This document shows positions 1 through 8,975 of a DNA stretch of 47,683 nucleotides, piece by piece; position 1 is the first letter of the stretch, and every line of letters starts with the position of its first letter. This DNA comes from Allokutzneria sp. NRRL B-24872 (GTDB lineage Bacteria; Actinomycetota; Actinomycetes; Mycobacteriales; Pseudonocardiaceae). Both the position numbers and the translations under genes were made by a program. The DNA lies in assembly GCF_002155965.1 (NCBI RefSeq), contig NZ_MUMH01000093.1, positions 1 to 47,683 of the forward strand, read 5' to 3'. The notes below the pieces were generated by a model, which searched no databases, had not been told where the DNA came from, and saw only the letters and a program-made list of their open reading frames with translations.

Positions 1-1
1 C

Positions 2-100
2 CCCCGCCTCCTGCTGGTCGCGAGCCCCATGGGCAAGCACCTCTACACCAAGCTCGGCTGGCACCCCATCACCCGCCTGCTGATCACGACGGTCGTGTGA
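2..100 (+). CDS. C-terminal fragment of a GNAT-like acetyltransferase (cut by window start)
   Basis: Only the last 32 codons are present, ending in TGA. The residues GKHLYTKLGWHPI resemble the final strand and helix of GNAT acetyltransferases, where a GxxLYxxxGF/W motif closes the acetyl-CoA fold. The gene enters from the left edge and is convergent with metE, with only about 30 bp between the stops. The family call rests on this short tail and could be wrong; the substrate cannot be inferred. Confidence 0.45.
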   Translation, partial: PRLLLVASPMGKHLYTKLGWHPITRLLITTVV

Positions 101-131
101 GACCCGAGAGCCCCACACGACCGCCCGCCGA

Positions 132-2384
132 TCACAGCTGCGCGCGAACCTTCTTCGCCGCAGCCACCATGTGCGTCAACGCGGCCTCAACCTCGGCATA
201 GCCACGCGTCTTCAGACCACAGTCCGGGTTCGCCCACAACCGCTCCGCCGGAATCACCCGCACCGCGGCGGACAACAACTCCACGACCTCGTCCTCACCC
301 GGAACACGCGGCGAGTGGATGTCATACACACCAGGCCCGACACCCCGGCCATAACCAACGGCCCGCAGATCGTCGAGCACCTCCATCTTCGACCGCGCGG
401 CCTCGATCGTCGTGACGTCCGCGTCCAAACCGTCGATCGCGGAGATCACGTCACCGAACTCCGAGTAGCACAGGTGCGTGTGGATCTGCGTGCTGTCCGC
501 AGCACCCGCCGTCGCCAACCGGAACGACTCCACCGCCCAGTCCAGGTACTCCTTGCGATCCTGCTCCCGCAACGGCAGCAACTCCCGCAGCGCCGGCTCA
601 TCCACCTGCACCACGGCGATCCCCGCCGCTTCGAGATCACGGACCTCGTCCCGCAGCGCCAGCGCAACCTGACGCGCCGTCTCACCCAAAGGCTGGTCAT
701 CACGCACGAACGACCACGCCAAGATCGTCGTCGGACCCGTCAGCATCCCCTTCACCGGACGCTCCGACCGCGACTGCGCGTACTCCGCCCACTCCACCGT
801 CATCGGCTCCGGCCGCGACACGTCACCGAACAGGATCGGCGGACGCACACACCGCGAACCGTAGGACTGGACCCACCCGAACTCCGTCGCCGCGAAACCG
901 TCCAACAGCTCCGCGAAGTACTGCACCATGTCATTGCGCTCCGGCTCACCGTGCACCAGAACGTCAAGACCGATGGACTCCTGCAACCGCACCACGCGCT
1001 CGATCTCCGCGCGCATCAACCGGCGGTACTCGTTCGGACCCAACCGCCCAGCCCGGAAATCCGCCCGTGCCTTGCGAATCTCCCCCGTCTGCGGGAACGA
1101 CCCGATCGTCGTCGTCGCCAGCGGCGGCAGGTTCAACCGCTCCTGCTGAGCCCTCGCCCGCGTCGCGTACTCAGCCCGACGCGCATCCTCCGGCCGCAAC
1201 GCCTCAACACGAGCCCGCACCCGGTCATTGCGACCACTGCGCACCCGAACAGCCTCAGCCGCGGCAGCCAGCTCATCGGCCACCCCGTCCGTGCCCTCGC
1301 GCAACGCACGCCCGAGCAACACGACCTCAGCGAGCTTCTGCCGCGCGAAAGCCAGCCGCGGCCGCACCTCCGGGTCCAAGTTCGGCTCAGCGTCAACGTC
1401 GTACGGCACGTGCAGCAACGAACACGACGTCGACACCTCAACCCGCGCAGCCGACCCCAACAGCGTCGCGCACTTCGCCAACGCGCTGTTCAGATCGGTC
1501 CGCCACACGTTGCGGCCGTCAACAACACCCGCCACAACCGTCTTGCCCTGCAACGCCGTCACCGAAGCGATCCCGTCAAGACCACCCGCGACCAGATCGA
1601 CCGCGATCGCCTCGACCGGGCTCCCCGCCAGCACCGACAACGCCGGACCCAACGTCCCGAAGTACGACGCAGCAAGGATCTTCGGCCGATTGGCCAGCTT
1701 GCCCAACCGCTCGTACGCCGTCGCCAACGCCGCCAGCTCGACCGGACTCCGATCAGCGCAGAACGCCGGCTCGTCCAGCTGAACCCACTCGACACCCGCC
1801 TCCGCCAACGACGCCAACAGCGCCTCGTACGCGTCGAGCACCCGGTCCAACAGGCCCAGCGGAGCGAAACCCTCCTGCGAAGCCTTCGACAGCAACAGGA
1901 ACGTCACCGGCCCGATCACCACCGGCCGCGTGGTCACACCCTGCCCAAGAGCCTCCTGGTACTCCCGCAACGGCTTGTTGTCCGCCACCGAGAACACCGA
2001 ATCCGGACCCAACTCCGGCACCAGGTAGTGGTAGTTCGTGTCGAACCACTTCGTCATCTCCAACGGCGGAACGGCGTCGTTGCCGCGCGCCATCGCGAAG
2101 TACGTGTCCACATCGGACAGACCAAGACCGCGGTACCGCTCAGGAACCGCACCCAACATCACCGCGGTGTCCAGCATCTGGTCGTAGTACGAGAACGTGT
2201 TGCCAGGAAGCGAATCCAACCCCGACGCGGCCAGCTCCGCCCACGTCTGCGCACGCAGATCCGAGGCCACCGACTCCAACGCCGCAACAGACGTCCGACC
2301 CGCCCAGTAGTCCTCAAGAGCACGCTTCAGCTCACGCCGCGGACCGATCCGCGGATACCCGAGCACGGTGCTTCCAACGTTCAC
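132..2384 (-). CDS. metE: Cobalamin-independent methionine synthase MetE
   Basis: This 750-residue cytoplasmic enzyme transfers a methyl group from 5-methyltetrahydropteroyl-polyglutamate to homocysteine, the last step of methionine synthesis, without B12. The N-terminus ([13 protein letters not shown]) and C-terminal barrel are typical. The expected zinc ligands are visible as H637 and C639 (HTHLC), E661 and C722 (PDCGLK), with the same spacing as in E. coli MetE. The GTG start at 2384 is chosen because it follows GAGGAGAG and begins the family N-terminus; an upstream ATG at 2516 would add 44 arginine-rich residues lying in the riboswitch leader. A cobalamin riboswitch precedes it, so the gene should be off when B12 is plentiful, which implies a B12-dependent MetH elsewhere. 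Confidence 0.97.
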   Translation of the reverse strand: MNVGSTVLGYPRIGPRRELKRALEDYWAGRTSVAALESVASDLRAQTWAELAASGLDSLPGNTFSYYDQMLDTAVMLGAVPERYRGLGLSDVDTYFAMARGNDAVPPLEMTKWFDTNYHYLVPELGPDSVFSVADNKPLREYQEALGQGVTTRPVVIGPVTFLLLSKASQEGFAPLGLLDRVLDAYEALLASLAEAGVEWVQLDEPAFCADRSPVELAALATAYERLGKLANRPKILAASYFGTLGPALSVLAGSPVEAIAVDLVAGGLDGIASVTALQGKTVVAGVVDGRNVWRTDLNSALAKCATLLGSAARVEVSTSCSLLHVPYDVDAEPNLDPEVRPRLAFARQKLAEVVLLGRALREGTDGVADELAAAAEAVRVRSGRNDRVRARVEALRPEDARRAEYATRARAQQERLNLPPLATTTIGSFPQTGEIRKARADFRAGRLGPNEYRRLMRAEIERVVRLQESIGLDVLVHGEPERNDMVQYFAELLDGFAATEFGWVQSYGSRCVRPPILFGDVSRPEPMTVEWAEYAQSRSERPVKGMLTGPTTILAWSFVRDDQPLGETARQVALALRDEVRDLEAAGIAVVQVDEPALRELLPLREQDRKEYLDWAVESFRLATAGAADSTQIHTHLCYSEFGDVISAIDGLDADVTTIEAARSKMEVLDDLRAVGYGRGVGPGVYDIHSPRVPGEDEVVELLSAAVRVIPAERLWANPDCGLKTRGYAEVEAALTHMVAAAKKVRAQL

Positions 2385-2529
2385 AGCTCTCTCCTCGCGA
2401 GCTCGCGCTGACGAGCCACCACGGACCCACGAGCGCACGCGAGGACAGACGCCCGCCAAGAAGACAAGACGCCGCCGTCCGCACAGGCCACCCGCGAGGC
2501 CGTAGGACCCACGCACACCCTCGGTGCGC

Positions 2530-2728
2530 GTACCGGTGGCAGGTCTTCGGACTCACGGGCGGCTCCGGCTCAACACCGGCTCTCCTACTGGCCGTCGCTT
2601 CCCAGACCCTCGCGGACCCAGTGCTCATGACGGCGGTCGTTCCCGTTCACCGCTGCGGGGCAGTCCCGGATTCCCACCGGGTTCCCTCTTGCGACGACCG
2701 CCCTGGATGGACGGCCGAACCACCAGCG
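2530..2728 (-). promoter_or_regulatory. Cobalamin (B12) riboswitch in the metE leader
   Basis: Read on the minus strand, the leader contains the B12 box (GAGTCCGAAGACCTGCC, 2538-2554) near its 3' end and the conserved core GGTGGGAATCC...CTGCCCCGCAGCGGTGA (2647-2678), joined by the expected GGGAAG segment near 2598-2603. The order and spacing match the AdoCbl riboswitch class. It lies about 150 nt upstream of the metE start, where it would repress the B12-independent enzyme when cobalamin is present. Confidence 0.95.
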
Positions 2729-2734
2729 ACGCCG

Positions 2735-2740
2735 ACCCTA
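2735..2740 (-). promoter_or_regulatory. Putative -10 element of the metE/riboswitch transcript
   Basis: TAGGGT on the minus strand contains the TAG stop codon of the upstream hydrolase gene. A start about 7 nt downstream would place the first transcribed base near 2728, at the 5' edge of the riboswitch. The assignment is by pattern only; the same hexamer precedes several other genes in this window. Confidence 0.45.
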
Positions 2741-3769
2741 GCGGACAGCCAGCCCGAGTTCACCATCCCCGAGCCACGCGAAGCACCGCTGCACCGACAA
2801 CCGGTCGACGTCCTCCAGGCGCCCAGGACTCCACCTCGGCTCCCGGTCCTTGTCGATGATCGCCGCCCGGATGCCCTCCACCAGGTCCGGCCGCTCCAGC
2901 AGCGCACACGCCACCCGGTACTCCAAGTCGAGGCATTCACCCAGATCATCGAGCACCTTCGCCGCCCGCAACGCCTGCAACGTCACCTTCACCGACGTCG
3001 GCGACTTCCCCAGCAGCTCCTTCGCCGCGGCCTCCCCCGCCGCCACCCCGCTGGTCGCCAACCGGCTCGCGATCTCCTCGACCGAATCCGCCGAGTAGCA
3101 CGGATCGATCCACCGCCGCTGCTCCGCCAGCTCGCTCGGCGGCGGCTCCTCGGCGAACGCCCGCACGTCCAGCTCGCCCCCGAGCAACGCCTCGACCAGC
3201 TCCGGCAGCCGCTCCGAGCGCACGAAGTGATCCGCCAAGCCCAGGTGAACCGCATCCGCCCCCGACAACCGCGCCGCAGTCAGGGCCGCGTGCGTGCCCA
3301 ACTCACCAGGCGCGCGCGAGAGCAGGAACGTCCCGCCCACGTCCGGCACGAACCCGATGCCGACCTCCGGCATGCCGACGACCGAGCGCTCCGTGACCAC
3401 GCGGACGCTGCCGTGCCCGGAGACCCCGACGCCGCCGCCCATCACGATCCCGTCCATCAGCGCGATGTACGGCTTCGGGAACTGCGAGATCCGGTGGTTG
3501 AGCAGGTACTCCTCGCGCCAGAAGGTCTTCGGCCCGTCCTGCCCAGCCTTCGCATGCTCGTAAATGCCCCGGATGTCCCCACCAGCGCACAGCCCGCGCT
3601 CACCGGCTCCGTCGATCAGCACCGCGCGGACCGCGTCGTCGCTCGCCCAGTCGCCCAGCGCCGCGTAGATCTCGCGCACCATCCCCGGCGTCAACGCGTT
3701 CAGCGTCTTCGGCCGGTTCAGCGTGATCCGCCCCAGCCCCCGCTCGACCCGCAGCAGCACGTCACTCAT
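2738..3769 (-). CDS. 3-hydroxyisobutyryl-CoA hydrolase (crotonase superfamily)
   Basis: A 343-residue crotonase-fold protein of the HIBCH subgroup, which releases 3-hydroxyisobutyrate from its CoA ester in valine breakdown. The oxyanion-hole segments LCAGGDIR and GIVMGGGVG, and the MPEVGIGFVPDVGG segment with the catalytic-region glutamate, are all present, as is the longer C-terminal helical region that separates hydrolases from enoyl-CoA hydratases. The ATG at 3769 has TAGGGT at 3777-3782 seven bases upstream, suggesting a leaderless transcript. The gene is on the same strand as metE but is probably a separate transcription unit because the riboswitch promoter lies at its end. Another crotonase reaction is possible but less likely. 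Confidence 0.85.
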   Translation of the reverse strand: MSDVLLRVERGLGRITLNRPKTLNALTPGMVREIYAALGDWASDDAVRAVLIDGAGERGLCAGGDIRGIYEHAKAGQDGPKTFWREEYLLNHRISQFPKPYIALMDGIVMGGGVGVSGHGSVRVVTERSVVGMPEVGIGFVPDVGGTFLLSRAPGELGTHAALTAARLSGADAVHLGLADHFVRSERLPELVEALLGGELDVRAFAEEPPPSELAEQRRWIDPCYSADSVEEIASRLATSGVAAGEAAAKELLGKSPTSVKVTLQALRAAKVLDDLGECLDLEYRVACALLERPDLVEGIRAAIIDKDREPRWSPGRLEDVDRLSVQRCFAWLGDGELGLAVR

Positions 3770-3913
3770 GCCACCAACCCTATCGACGGCCTTCTCCCGT
3801 CTTGGCGGGGTTGGTTCTTCCCTGTTTGTGCATTAATTTCACTCAACACTGAAGCCATTGTGGCAAGAAAGATATTTCGGCGCGCAGAGCTGACGGCGAG
3901 TCGTTTGAGCAGG

Positions 3914-4795
3914 TCAGCGCATGGCGCTAGGAGCGATTCCGCGCACTCGCTTGAACGCCGCGCTGAAGGCGAAGCCATCCGCGTAGCCGACGCGGCGGGC
4001 CACCGAGGCCACGGTGCTGCCCGGCTCGACGAGGAGGTCCGCGGCGAGGTCCATGCGCCAGCCGGTGAGGTAGGTCAGCGGGGGCTCCCCCACCAGCGCG
4101 GTGAAGCGCTTCGCCAGCGCGGCCCTGGACACCCCGGCCTCGGAGGCGAGCGAAGCGACGGTCCACGTGCGCGCCGGATCGGAGTGCAGGGCACGAAGTG
4201 CTTGCCCCACAACGGGATCGCTCTGCGCGTGGTACCACGCCGGAGAATCGCCGTCGGGCCGGTCGAACCACGCGCGCAGCGTGCACACCAGCAGCCAGTC
4301 GAGCAGGCGGTCCAGCACCACCTGCTGCCCGGGGCGGTCGGCGGCCGCCTCCTCGGCGATGAAGCGGAGCACGGCGTCGTCACCTTCGTTGCACTCCTCG
4401 GGCGCGACGAGCACGGGCGGCAACGCCGCGAGCAGGCGCCTGCCGACTCCGCGCTCAAAGGTGTACGCGCCGACGACCATCGCGGTGGCGCCGTCGTTGA
4501 GAGTACTGGAACATGTTGTGGCGCAACGGATGTCGAGCGCGTCATCGATGACGCGGTTCGGGTCGTCGACGATCTCGAACGGAGCCGGGCCGCGCACGAT
4601 CACGGTGCCGCGCGGCGGGATGTGCGTGCGCTCGCCGTCCGCGGCGATGAGCCACCCCGAGCCGTTGATCATCGTGCACATCGTCAGCGACGCGCCGTCG
4701 ACGAAGCGCAGCGCCCACGGCGAGGTCAGCACCGTCCGGCCGAACAGCGCGCCGTCCGCCCGCACCCCGCGAAACAGGTCTCCGAATGCGTCCAC
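3914..4795 (-). CDS. AraC-family transcriptional regulator with Cupin_6 sensor domain
   Basis: The 293-residue protein has an N-terminal cupin-like ligand domain (VDAFGDLFRGVRADGALFGR, SPWALRF) and a C-terminal double helix-turn-helix (WTVASLASEAGVSRAALAKRF, then VASVARRVGYADGFAFSAAFKR), the AraC signature. The GTG at 4795 is preferred because TACGGT at 4802-4807 lies six bases upstream, giving a leaderless start; an ATG at 4834 is the alternative. It is divergent from the NmrA-like gene with about 80 bp between, so that gene is its most likely target. The effector is unknown. Confidence 0.85.
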   Translation of the reverse strand: MDAFGDLFRGVRADGALFGRTVLTSPWALRFVDGASLTMCTMINGSGWLIAADGERTHIPPRGTVIVRGPAPFEIVDDPNRVIDDALDIRCATTCSSTLNDGATAMVVGAYTFERGVGRRLLAALPPVLVAPEECNEGDDAVLRFIAEEAAADRPGQQVVLDRLLDWLLVCTLRAWFDRPDGDSPAWYHAQSDPVVGQALRALHSDPARTWTVASLASEAGVSRAALAKRFTALVGEPPLTYLTGWRMDLAADLLVEPGSTVASVARRVGYADGFAFSAAFKRVRGIAPSAMR

Positions 4796-4875
4796 TCCCC
4801 CACCGTAGACGATGACGCATGGTTTGGAGCGCATTCGCCATGGAACGTCCACGTGCAGCGCGGTTGGCTGAGCCC

Positions 4876-5688
4876 ATGACAGCCAGCGTGAACCTCGTCC
4901 TCGGCGGCACCGGCAAGACCGGCCGCCGCGTCGTCTCCCGCCTGCGCGAGCTGGGCCTGCCGGTCCGCCCGCTCTCCCGCTCCACCGAGATCCCCTTCGA
5001 CTGGGCGGACCGCGGCACCTGGGGGCCCGCGGTCGAAGGCGGCGGCGCGCTCTACCTCGTCCCGCCGCCCGACGTCGACAGCGCGCACGAGTTCGTCCAG
5101 CTCGCGGTCGCCGCGGGCGTGCGGCGGATCGTCGTGCTGTCCGCACGCGGAGCGGACCTCTACCACTTCGACGCGATCGTGAGCGCCGAGCGGGCGGCTC
5201 GCGAGTCCGGTGTGGAGTGGACGATCCTGCAGCCCAACCACTTCTTCCAGAACTTCAGCGAGGACGTCCTGCGCGATCCGGTCCTGGCGGGGGAGGTCGT
5301 GCTGCCGACCGGCGACCACCCCGATCCGATGGTGGACGCGGAGGACATCGCCGAGGTCGCGGTCACCGCGCTCACCCAGGAGGGCCACGCCGGGCGAACC
5401 CACGTGCTGACCGGCCCGCGCGGGATCTCCTTCGCCGAGGCCACCGCGATCGTCGCCGAGCAGAGCGGCCGGGCGATCAGCTACAAGGAGGTCTCCGGCC
5501 CGGAGTACGTGGACCACCTTGTGGCGCAGGGCTTTCCAGCGGATGCCGCGGAGGTGCTGCGCATCGTGTTCGAGGCGGTCCGCGAAGGCACGATCACCGG
5601 GGCCACCGGCGACGTCGAGCGCGTTCTCGGTCGCCCGCCAAGGGATTTCGAGTCTTACGTCCGCCGCTCGCTGGACAGCTGGGCGTAG
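4876..5688 (+). CDS. NmrA-like NAD(P)-binding protein (atypical SDR)
   Basis: A 270-residue Rossmann protein with an N-terminal dinucleotide-binding motif (LVLGGTGKTGRRV) and a conserved segment WTILQPNHFFQNF typical of the NmrA/NAD(P)H-binding atypical SDR group, which includes quinone oxidoreductase-like enzymes and redox-sensing regulators. The classical YxxxK pair is not obvious. The ATG at 4876 begins the family N-terminus; an upstream ATG at 4819 would add an unlikely arginine-rich tail. Divergent from the AraC regulator, which probably controls it. The substrate cannot be told from sequence. Confidence 0.8.
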   Translation: MTASVNLVLGGTGKTGRRVVSRLRELGLPVRPLSRSTEIPFDWADRGTWGPAVEGGGALYLVPPPDVDSAHEFVQLAVAAGVRRIVVLSARGADLYHFDAIVSAERAARESGVEWTILQPNHFFQNFSEDVLRDPVLAGEVVLPTGDHPDPMVDAEDIAEVAVTALTQEGHAGRTHVLTGPRGISFAEATAIVAEQSGRAISYKEVSGPEYVDHLVAQGFPADAAEVLRIVFEAVREGTITGATGDVERVLGRPPRDFESYVRRSLDSWA

Positions 5689-5733
5689 TTCCGCCCCTGG
5701 CGAACTGAGGGCACCACGGGCCCGCGCGCTGCC

Positions 5734-5739
5734 TACCCT
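5734..5739 (+). promoter_or_regulatory. Putative -10 of a leaderless promoter
   Basis: TACCCT ends seven bases before the ATG at 5747, so transcription would begin at or next to the start codon. No ribosome-binding site is seen between them. Confidence 0.45.
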
Positions 5740-5746
5740 CGCCAGC

Positions 5747-6463
5747 ATGGAGATCGTCGAGGTGCTGCCCGACCTGCACATGGTCCGGCTGGCGTTCGGC
5801 CAGGCATACCTCTGGCAGGACAGCGATTCCGTGACGCTGGTCGACACCGGGGTCGCGGGCTCCGGAGCGGAGCTGGCCGAGGCCGTGCGCGCGCTCGGCC
5901 GCTCCGTCGACGAGGTCGACCACGTGGTGCTGACCCACTTCCACGAGGACCACGCGGGCGGCGCCTCGGAGGTCAACACCTGGCCGAACGCCCGCGTCCA
6001 CGCACACCGGGCGGATGAGCCGTTCATCACCGGCGTACTCCCCGGCCCTCCCCCAGTGATCACGGAGGACTGGGAGCGCGCGCTGCACCAACAGATCACG
6101 CCGGGTCTTCCCGCTGCTCCCCCGGCGCGCGTGGACGTGACGCTCGCCGGCGGCGAGGTGCTGCCCTTCGGCGGTGGAGCGCACGTGCTGCACCTGCCCG
6201 GCCACACCGACGGCAGCGTCGCGCTCCACCTCCCCCACCACGACGTGCTGTTCACCGGCGACACGATGGCCAACGTCGGCCAGGTGACGCCCGGCGTGTT
6301 CAACCTCGACGCCGCGCGCCTGCTGGATTCCGTGAAAGCGTTGGTGCGGCTCGATCCCAGGACCGTCCTCTTCGGACACGGCGAGCCGTTGGATCAGGGC
6401 TTCGACAGCGCCGCCAAGCGCCTCAGCGCCTCCTCGGACTCCGATCCGGGCGGCGCCGTGTAG
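5747..6463 (+). CDS. MBL-fold metallo-hydrolase
   Basis: A 238-residue metallo-beta-lactamase-fold protein with the metal-binding motif HFHEDHAGG near residue 64, a second histidine in LPGHTDGS, the aspartate in FTGDT and a late histidine in FGHGEP. These bind the two-metal centre of glyoxalase II-like and lactonase-like hydrolases. The ATG at 5747 gives a normal family length. Its 3' end overlaps the convergent regulator gene by 70 bp. The substrate is unknown. Confidence 0.88.
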   Translation: MEIVEVLPDLHMVRLAFGQAYLWQDSDSVTLVDTGVAGSGAELAEAVRALGRSVDEVDHVVLTHFHEDHAGGASEVNTWPNARVHAHRADEPFITGVLPGPPPVITEDWERALHQQITPGLPAAPPARVDVTLAGGEVLPFGGGAHVLHLPGHTDGSVALHLPHHDVLFTGDTMANVGQVTPGVFNLDAARLLDSVKALVRLDPRTVLFGHGEPLDQGFDSAAKRLSASSDSDPGGAV

Positions 6464-7218
6464 GCCACGACGATCGTGTCAGGATCGCTCGGCAACGTCA
6501 TCGACTCGTAGTCCAGGGTCAGTTCGCCGACCTCGGCGTGCCGGAAGACCTTGCTGCCGTGGACCTTCTCCTGCACGTTGTGCCCGGCCCACCACTGCCG
6601 GAACTGTTCACTGTGGACGGACAGCTCGCCGACCAGCGCGGCCAGCCGGGTGTCGTCCGGATACCGCCCGGCGTCCAGGCGGAGGTAGGCCACGACCTCG
6701 CGGGCCACCTTCTCCCACTTCGGGTACAGCTCCTGGCTGCGCGGGTCCATGAAGATGATCCACGGCATGTTCCGCCGCTCCGGCTCGCGCGCGCCGAAGT
6801 CCCCCATGAGCGCGCACGCCAGGTCGTTCCACGCCAGAACATCCATCCGCCGCCCCAGCACGAACGCGGGCACGCCGGTCATCGCGTCCAGCAGGCGCTG
6901 CACCGGCTCCCGCACCTGGCGCGGCGCCACCGCCACACGGCCGGGGCGGGCGAGGTTGTGCAGGTGCTCGCGCTCCGAGGCCGTGAGCCGCAACGCGCCC
7001 GCCAGCGAGTCGAGCACGGTCAGCGACACGTTGATCGGCCGTCCCTGCTCCAGGCGCACGTAGTAGTCCACGCTCACCCCCGCCAGCGGCGCCAGCTCCT
7101 CCCGGCGCAGCCCGGGCACCCGGCGACGCCCGCCGAAGCTGCGCAGCCCGACGTCCTGCGGGCTGAGGCGAGCCCGGCGCGAACGCAGGAACTCCCCCAT
7201 CTCGGCTCGATGCTCCAC
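6394..7218 (-). CDS. XRE-family regulator with MmyB-like ligand-binding domain
   Basis: The 274-residue protein has an N-terminal HTH_31/XRE domain (GLRREELAPLAGVSVDYYVRLEQGR) followed by the MmyB-like domain (MDVLAWNDLACALMGDF, then VVAYLRLDAGRYPDDTRL and DYESMTLPSDP), a large actinobacterial regulator class. In related proteins the C-terminal pocket binds a fatty-acid-like ligand. The start is GTG at 7218, with an ATG at 7200 also possible. CATACT lies seven bases upstream, hinting at a leaderless message. The last 70 bp are antisense to the end of the MBL-fold gene. Confidence 0.9.
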   Translation of the reverse strand: MEHRAEMGEFLRSRRARLSPQDVGLRSFGGRRRVPGLRREELAPLAGVSVDYYVRLEQGRPINVSLTVLDSLAGALRLTASEREHLHNLARPGRVAVAPRQVREPVQRLLDAMTGVPAFVLGRRMDVLAWNDLACALMGDFGAREPERRNMPWIIFMDPRSQELYPKWEKVAREVVAYLRLDAGRYPDDTRLAALVGELSVHSEQFRQWWAGHNVQEKVHGSKVFRHAEVGELTLDYESMTLPSDPDTIVVAYTAPPGSESEEALRRLAALSKP

Positions 7219-7236
7219 CCGACGAAGTATGGCCGT

Positions 7237-7287
7237 CCTGCGCGTGGTGGTCCTGGTACTCCCGGTCCCAGGACCACCACGCGCAGG
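7237..7287. terminator. Perfect 20-bp stem hairpin, terminator of the amidase gene
   Basis: Arms 7237-7256 and 7268-7287 are exact inverted repeats around an 11-nt loop. The hairpin lies 8 bp beyond the stop of the amidase gene (minus strand) and just upstream of the next minus-strand gene, so it probably ends amidase transcription. No U-tract is present, as is common in actinomycetes. Confidence 0.7.
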
Positions 7288-7295
7288 CGGGGGCG

Positions 7296-8372
7296 TTAGA
7301 ACAGCAGGTGCTTCCAGGTGTCGGCGGTGGCGACGCCGTCGGCGCGGAGTCCGCTGCGCGCCTGGAAGTTCCGCACGCCGGTGGCGGTGTTGCCGTCGAG
7401 GACGCCGTCGGAGCGGTTGGCCACCCCGTGCGCGGTCAACAGCAGTTGCAGCGCGCGGACCACGTCGCCGCGCTCCCCCACCTTCACCGGCGCGGTGATC
7501 AACGGCCAGGTCTCGGCGCCGACGAGGCCGCTGACGGGAATGCCGTGCTTGGCTTCGAGCCGGCGCGCGGCGGCGTCCAGCTCCTGGTCGTAGACGCCGG
7601 TCAGCGGGACGGAGGTCTCGCCGATGGCGCGGAACAGGTGCTGCGCGACCAGCACGCGCTCACCGGTGTCACCTGGCTGGAGCAGCCGCCAGGTGACCGG
7701 GTCGGGCTCGGCGGCCCGGCCCAGCGCACGGGCGACGGCGGTGCGCAGCTCGGGCAGGCGCGCGTAGAGGGTGTTGCCAGGGCACGCGGTGTTGTTGTAG
7801 TCGCGGTGGCCGAAGATCTGCGACGACGCGATGCCGTGCTTCTGGCACATGTACGCGCACAGCTGCACGAGCGAGTTCCACTGCGCGGTGGTGGGGCCGA
7901 CGCTGGTGTAGAGGCCCTCGTTCTCGATGCCGAAGGCGACGTCGTTCTGCCCGCTGGTGTGCGCGCTGGAGACGTGCTTGTTGCCGCTGTTGAGCGCTTC
8001 GAGGCTGCGGTGGCGTCCCTCGGTGAGGTAACCGCCGCGGCTGTTGGTGAAGTGCTGGCCGGTGTCCAGCCAGCCGTTGACGTCCATGTGGTGGTTCTGG
8101 ATGGACCTCGACAGCGCGAAGGCGTGCGCCTGGCTGAAGTCGTTGCTGTTCGCGGTGGCGGTGTGGTGAATGATGATCTTCGCGGTGCGCCGGGCGAGCA
8201 CGCTGATGGCGGCGCTGTTGGCGCGCGCCCCCCAGACCCCGGTTCCGGCGATGGCCGGGGCGGCCGCGGCCTCGCGCACCGATGCGAGCGCGGGCGAGGC
8301 GCCGACCAGGCCGAGTGCGGTGAGGGTGAGCCCGCTGCCGAGCAGGGTGCGGCGCGCGAGAATCGGTTCCAT
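7296..8372 (-). CDS. Exported peptidoglycan-recognition amidase with C-terminal peptidoglycan-binding domains
   Basis: A 358-residue predicted N-acetylmuramoyl-L-alanine amidase. The N-terminus (ARRTLLGSGLTLTALGLVGASPALA) is a signal peptide with a twin-arginine-like start. An amidase_2/PGRP domain follows at about residues 60-210, with zinc-ligand histidines in IIIHHTAT and FGHRDYNNTACPG. The C-terminus holds two peptidoglycan-binding-1-like units, ending in GVRNFQARSGLRADGVATADTWKHLLF. It should cut the stem peptide from muramic acid outside the membrane. GAGGAG lies eight bases before the ATG at 8372. It is divergent from the acetyltransferase gene. Confidence 0.93.
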   Translation of the reverse strand: MEPILARRTLLGSGLTLTALGLVGASPALASVREAAAAPAIAGTGVWGARANSAAISVLARRTAKIIIHHTATANSNDFSQAHAFALSRSIQNHHMDVNGWLDTGQHFTNSRGGYLTEGRHRSLEALNSGNKHVSSAHTSGQNDVAFGIENEGLYTSVGPTTAQWNSLVQLCAYMCQKHGIASSQIFGHRDYNNTACPGNTLYARLPELRTAVARALGRAAEPDPVTWRLLQPGDTGERVLVAQHLFRAIGETSVPLTGVYDQELDAAARRLEAKHGIPVSGLVGAETWPLITAPVKVGERGDVVRALQLLLTAHGVANRSDGVLDGNTATGVRNFQARSGLRADGVATADTWKHLLF

Positions 8373-8511
8373 GGCGGTTACTCCTCGGATTGGGGGCAGG
8401 GAACCCCAAACGGATGAGGTAGGCGTCCAACACGTTCCGCGCGGTACCGGGTTTCAAGCAAGGCCCTTTAGACGGATTCTTTCGGTCAGCCGTCACAATT
8501 TGGTTAATCGA

Positions 8512-8530
8512 TGACGGTTTGAGATCGTCA
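8512..8530. promoter_or_regulatory. Inverted repeat TGACG-N9-CGTCA before the GNAT gene
   Basis: The two 5-bp arms end four bases before the ATG at 8535 in the divergent amidase/GNAT intergenic region. The position fits an operator, but no adjacent regulator is known to bind it. Confidence 0.3.
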
Positions 8531-8534
8531 ATAC

Positions 8535-8975
8535 ATGCTTGTTTCCCCTTACCAGGCCGCTGACCAGCAGGAAGTACTCGCCGTCTTCGACAGCAACGTG
8601 CCGAAGTACTTCGCTGAGGCCGAGCGCGCCGAGTTCCTGGAGTTCCTCGACGGCTTCGCCGACCACTACCTGGTGGGCCGGGAAGAAGGCAAGGTCGTCG
8701 CCTGCGGGGGCCACGCGCCGCGCCGGGACGACCCGACCACGTGGACCCTCTGCTGGGGCATGGTCACCGCGTCGCAGCACCGGCGCGGTCTCGGCGCTCA
8801 GCTGCTCCGGCTGCGGTTGGACGCGATCGCCGCGACCGGCCCCGCGACGGTGCTCCTGGGGACGAGCCAGCACAGCGCGGGGTTCTTCGAGCGCTTCGGC
8901 TTCGTGACGGAGAACGTGGTCCCGGATGGCTTCGCGCCTGGCATCGACCAGTACGACATGCGCCTGCGACTGTGA
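8535..8975 (+). CDS. GNAT-family N-acetyltransferase
   Basis: A 146-residue single-domain acetyltransferase. The acetyl-CoA-binding motif A is visible as SQHRRGLGAQLLRLRLDA (about residues 80-97) and motif B as HSAGFFERFGFVTE. It transfers an acetyl group from acetyl-CoA to an unknown amine. Its stop codon overlaps the start of the polysaccharide deacetylase gene (GTGA), so the two are probably translated together, which may hint at a shared role in cell-wall or sugar modification. Confidence 0.87.
   Translation: MLVSPYQAADQQEVLAVFDSNVPKYFAEAERAEFLEFLDGFADHYLVGREEGKVVACGGHAPRRDDPTTWTLCWGMVTASQHRRGLGAQLLRLRLDAIAATGPATVLLGTSQHSAGFFERFGFVTENVVPDGFAPGIDQYDMRLRL

Noticed and set aside
171-2411. 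A 746-codon plus-strand frame opposite metE
   Set aside because: Its composition is dominated by Arg, Gln and Pro and it mirrors metE codons. It is a shadow frame.
1067-4879. A 1270-codon open frame on the plus strand
   Set aside because: It runs antisense across metE, the riboswitch, the HIBCH gene and the AraC gene, is rich in Pro, Arg and Ser, and has no recognisable domain. Long antisense frames are expected at this G/C content.
7229-7498. Small arginine-rich plus-strand frame over the amidase end and hairpin
   Set aside because: No family features; it is antisense to the amidase C-terminal domain and crosses the terminator hairpin.
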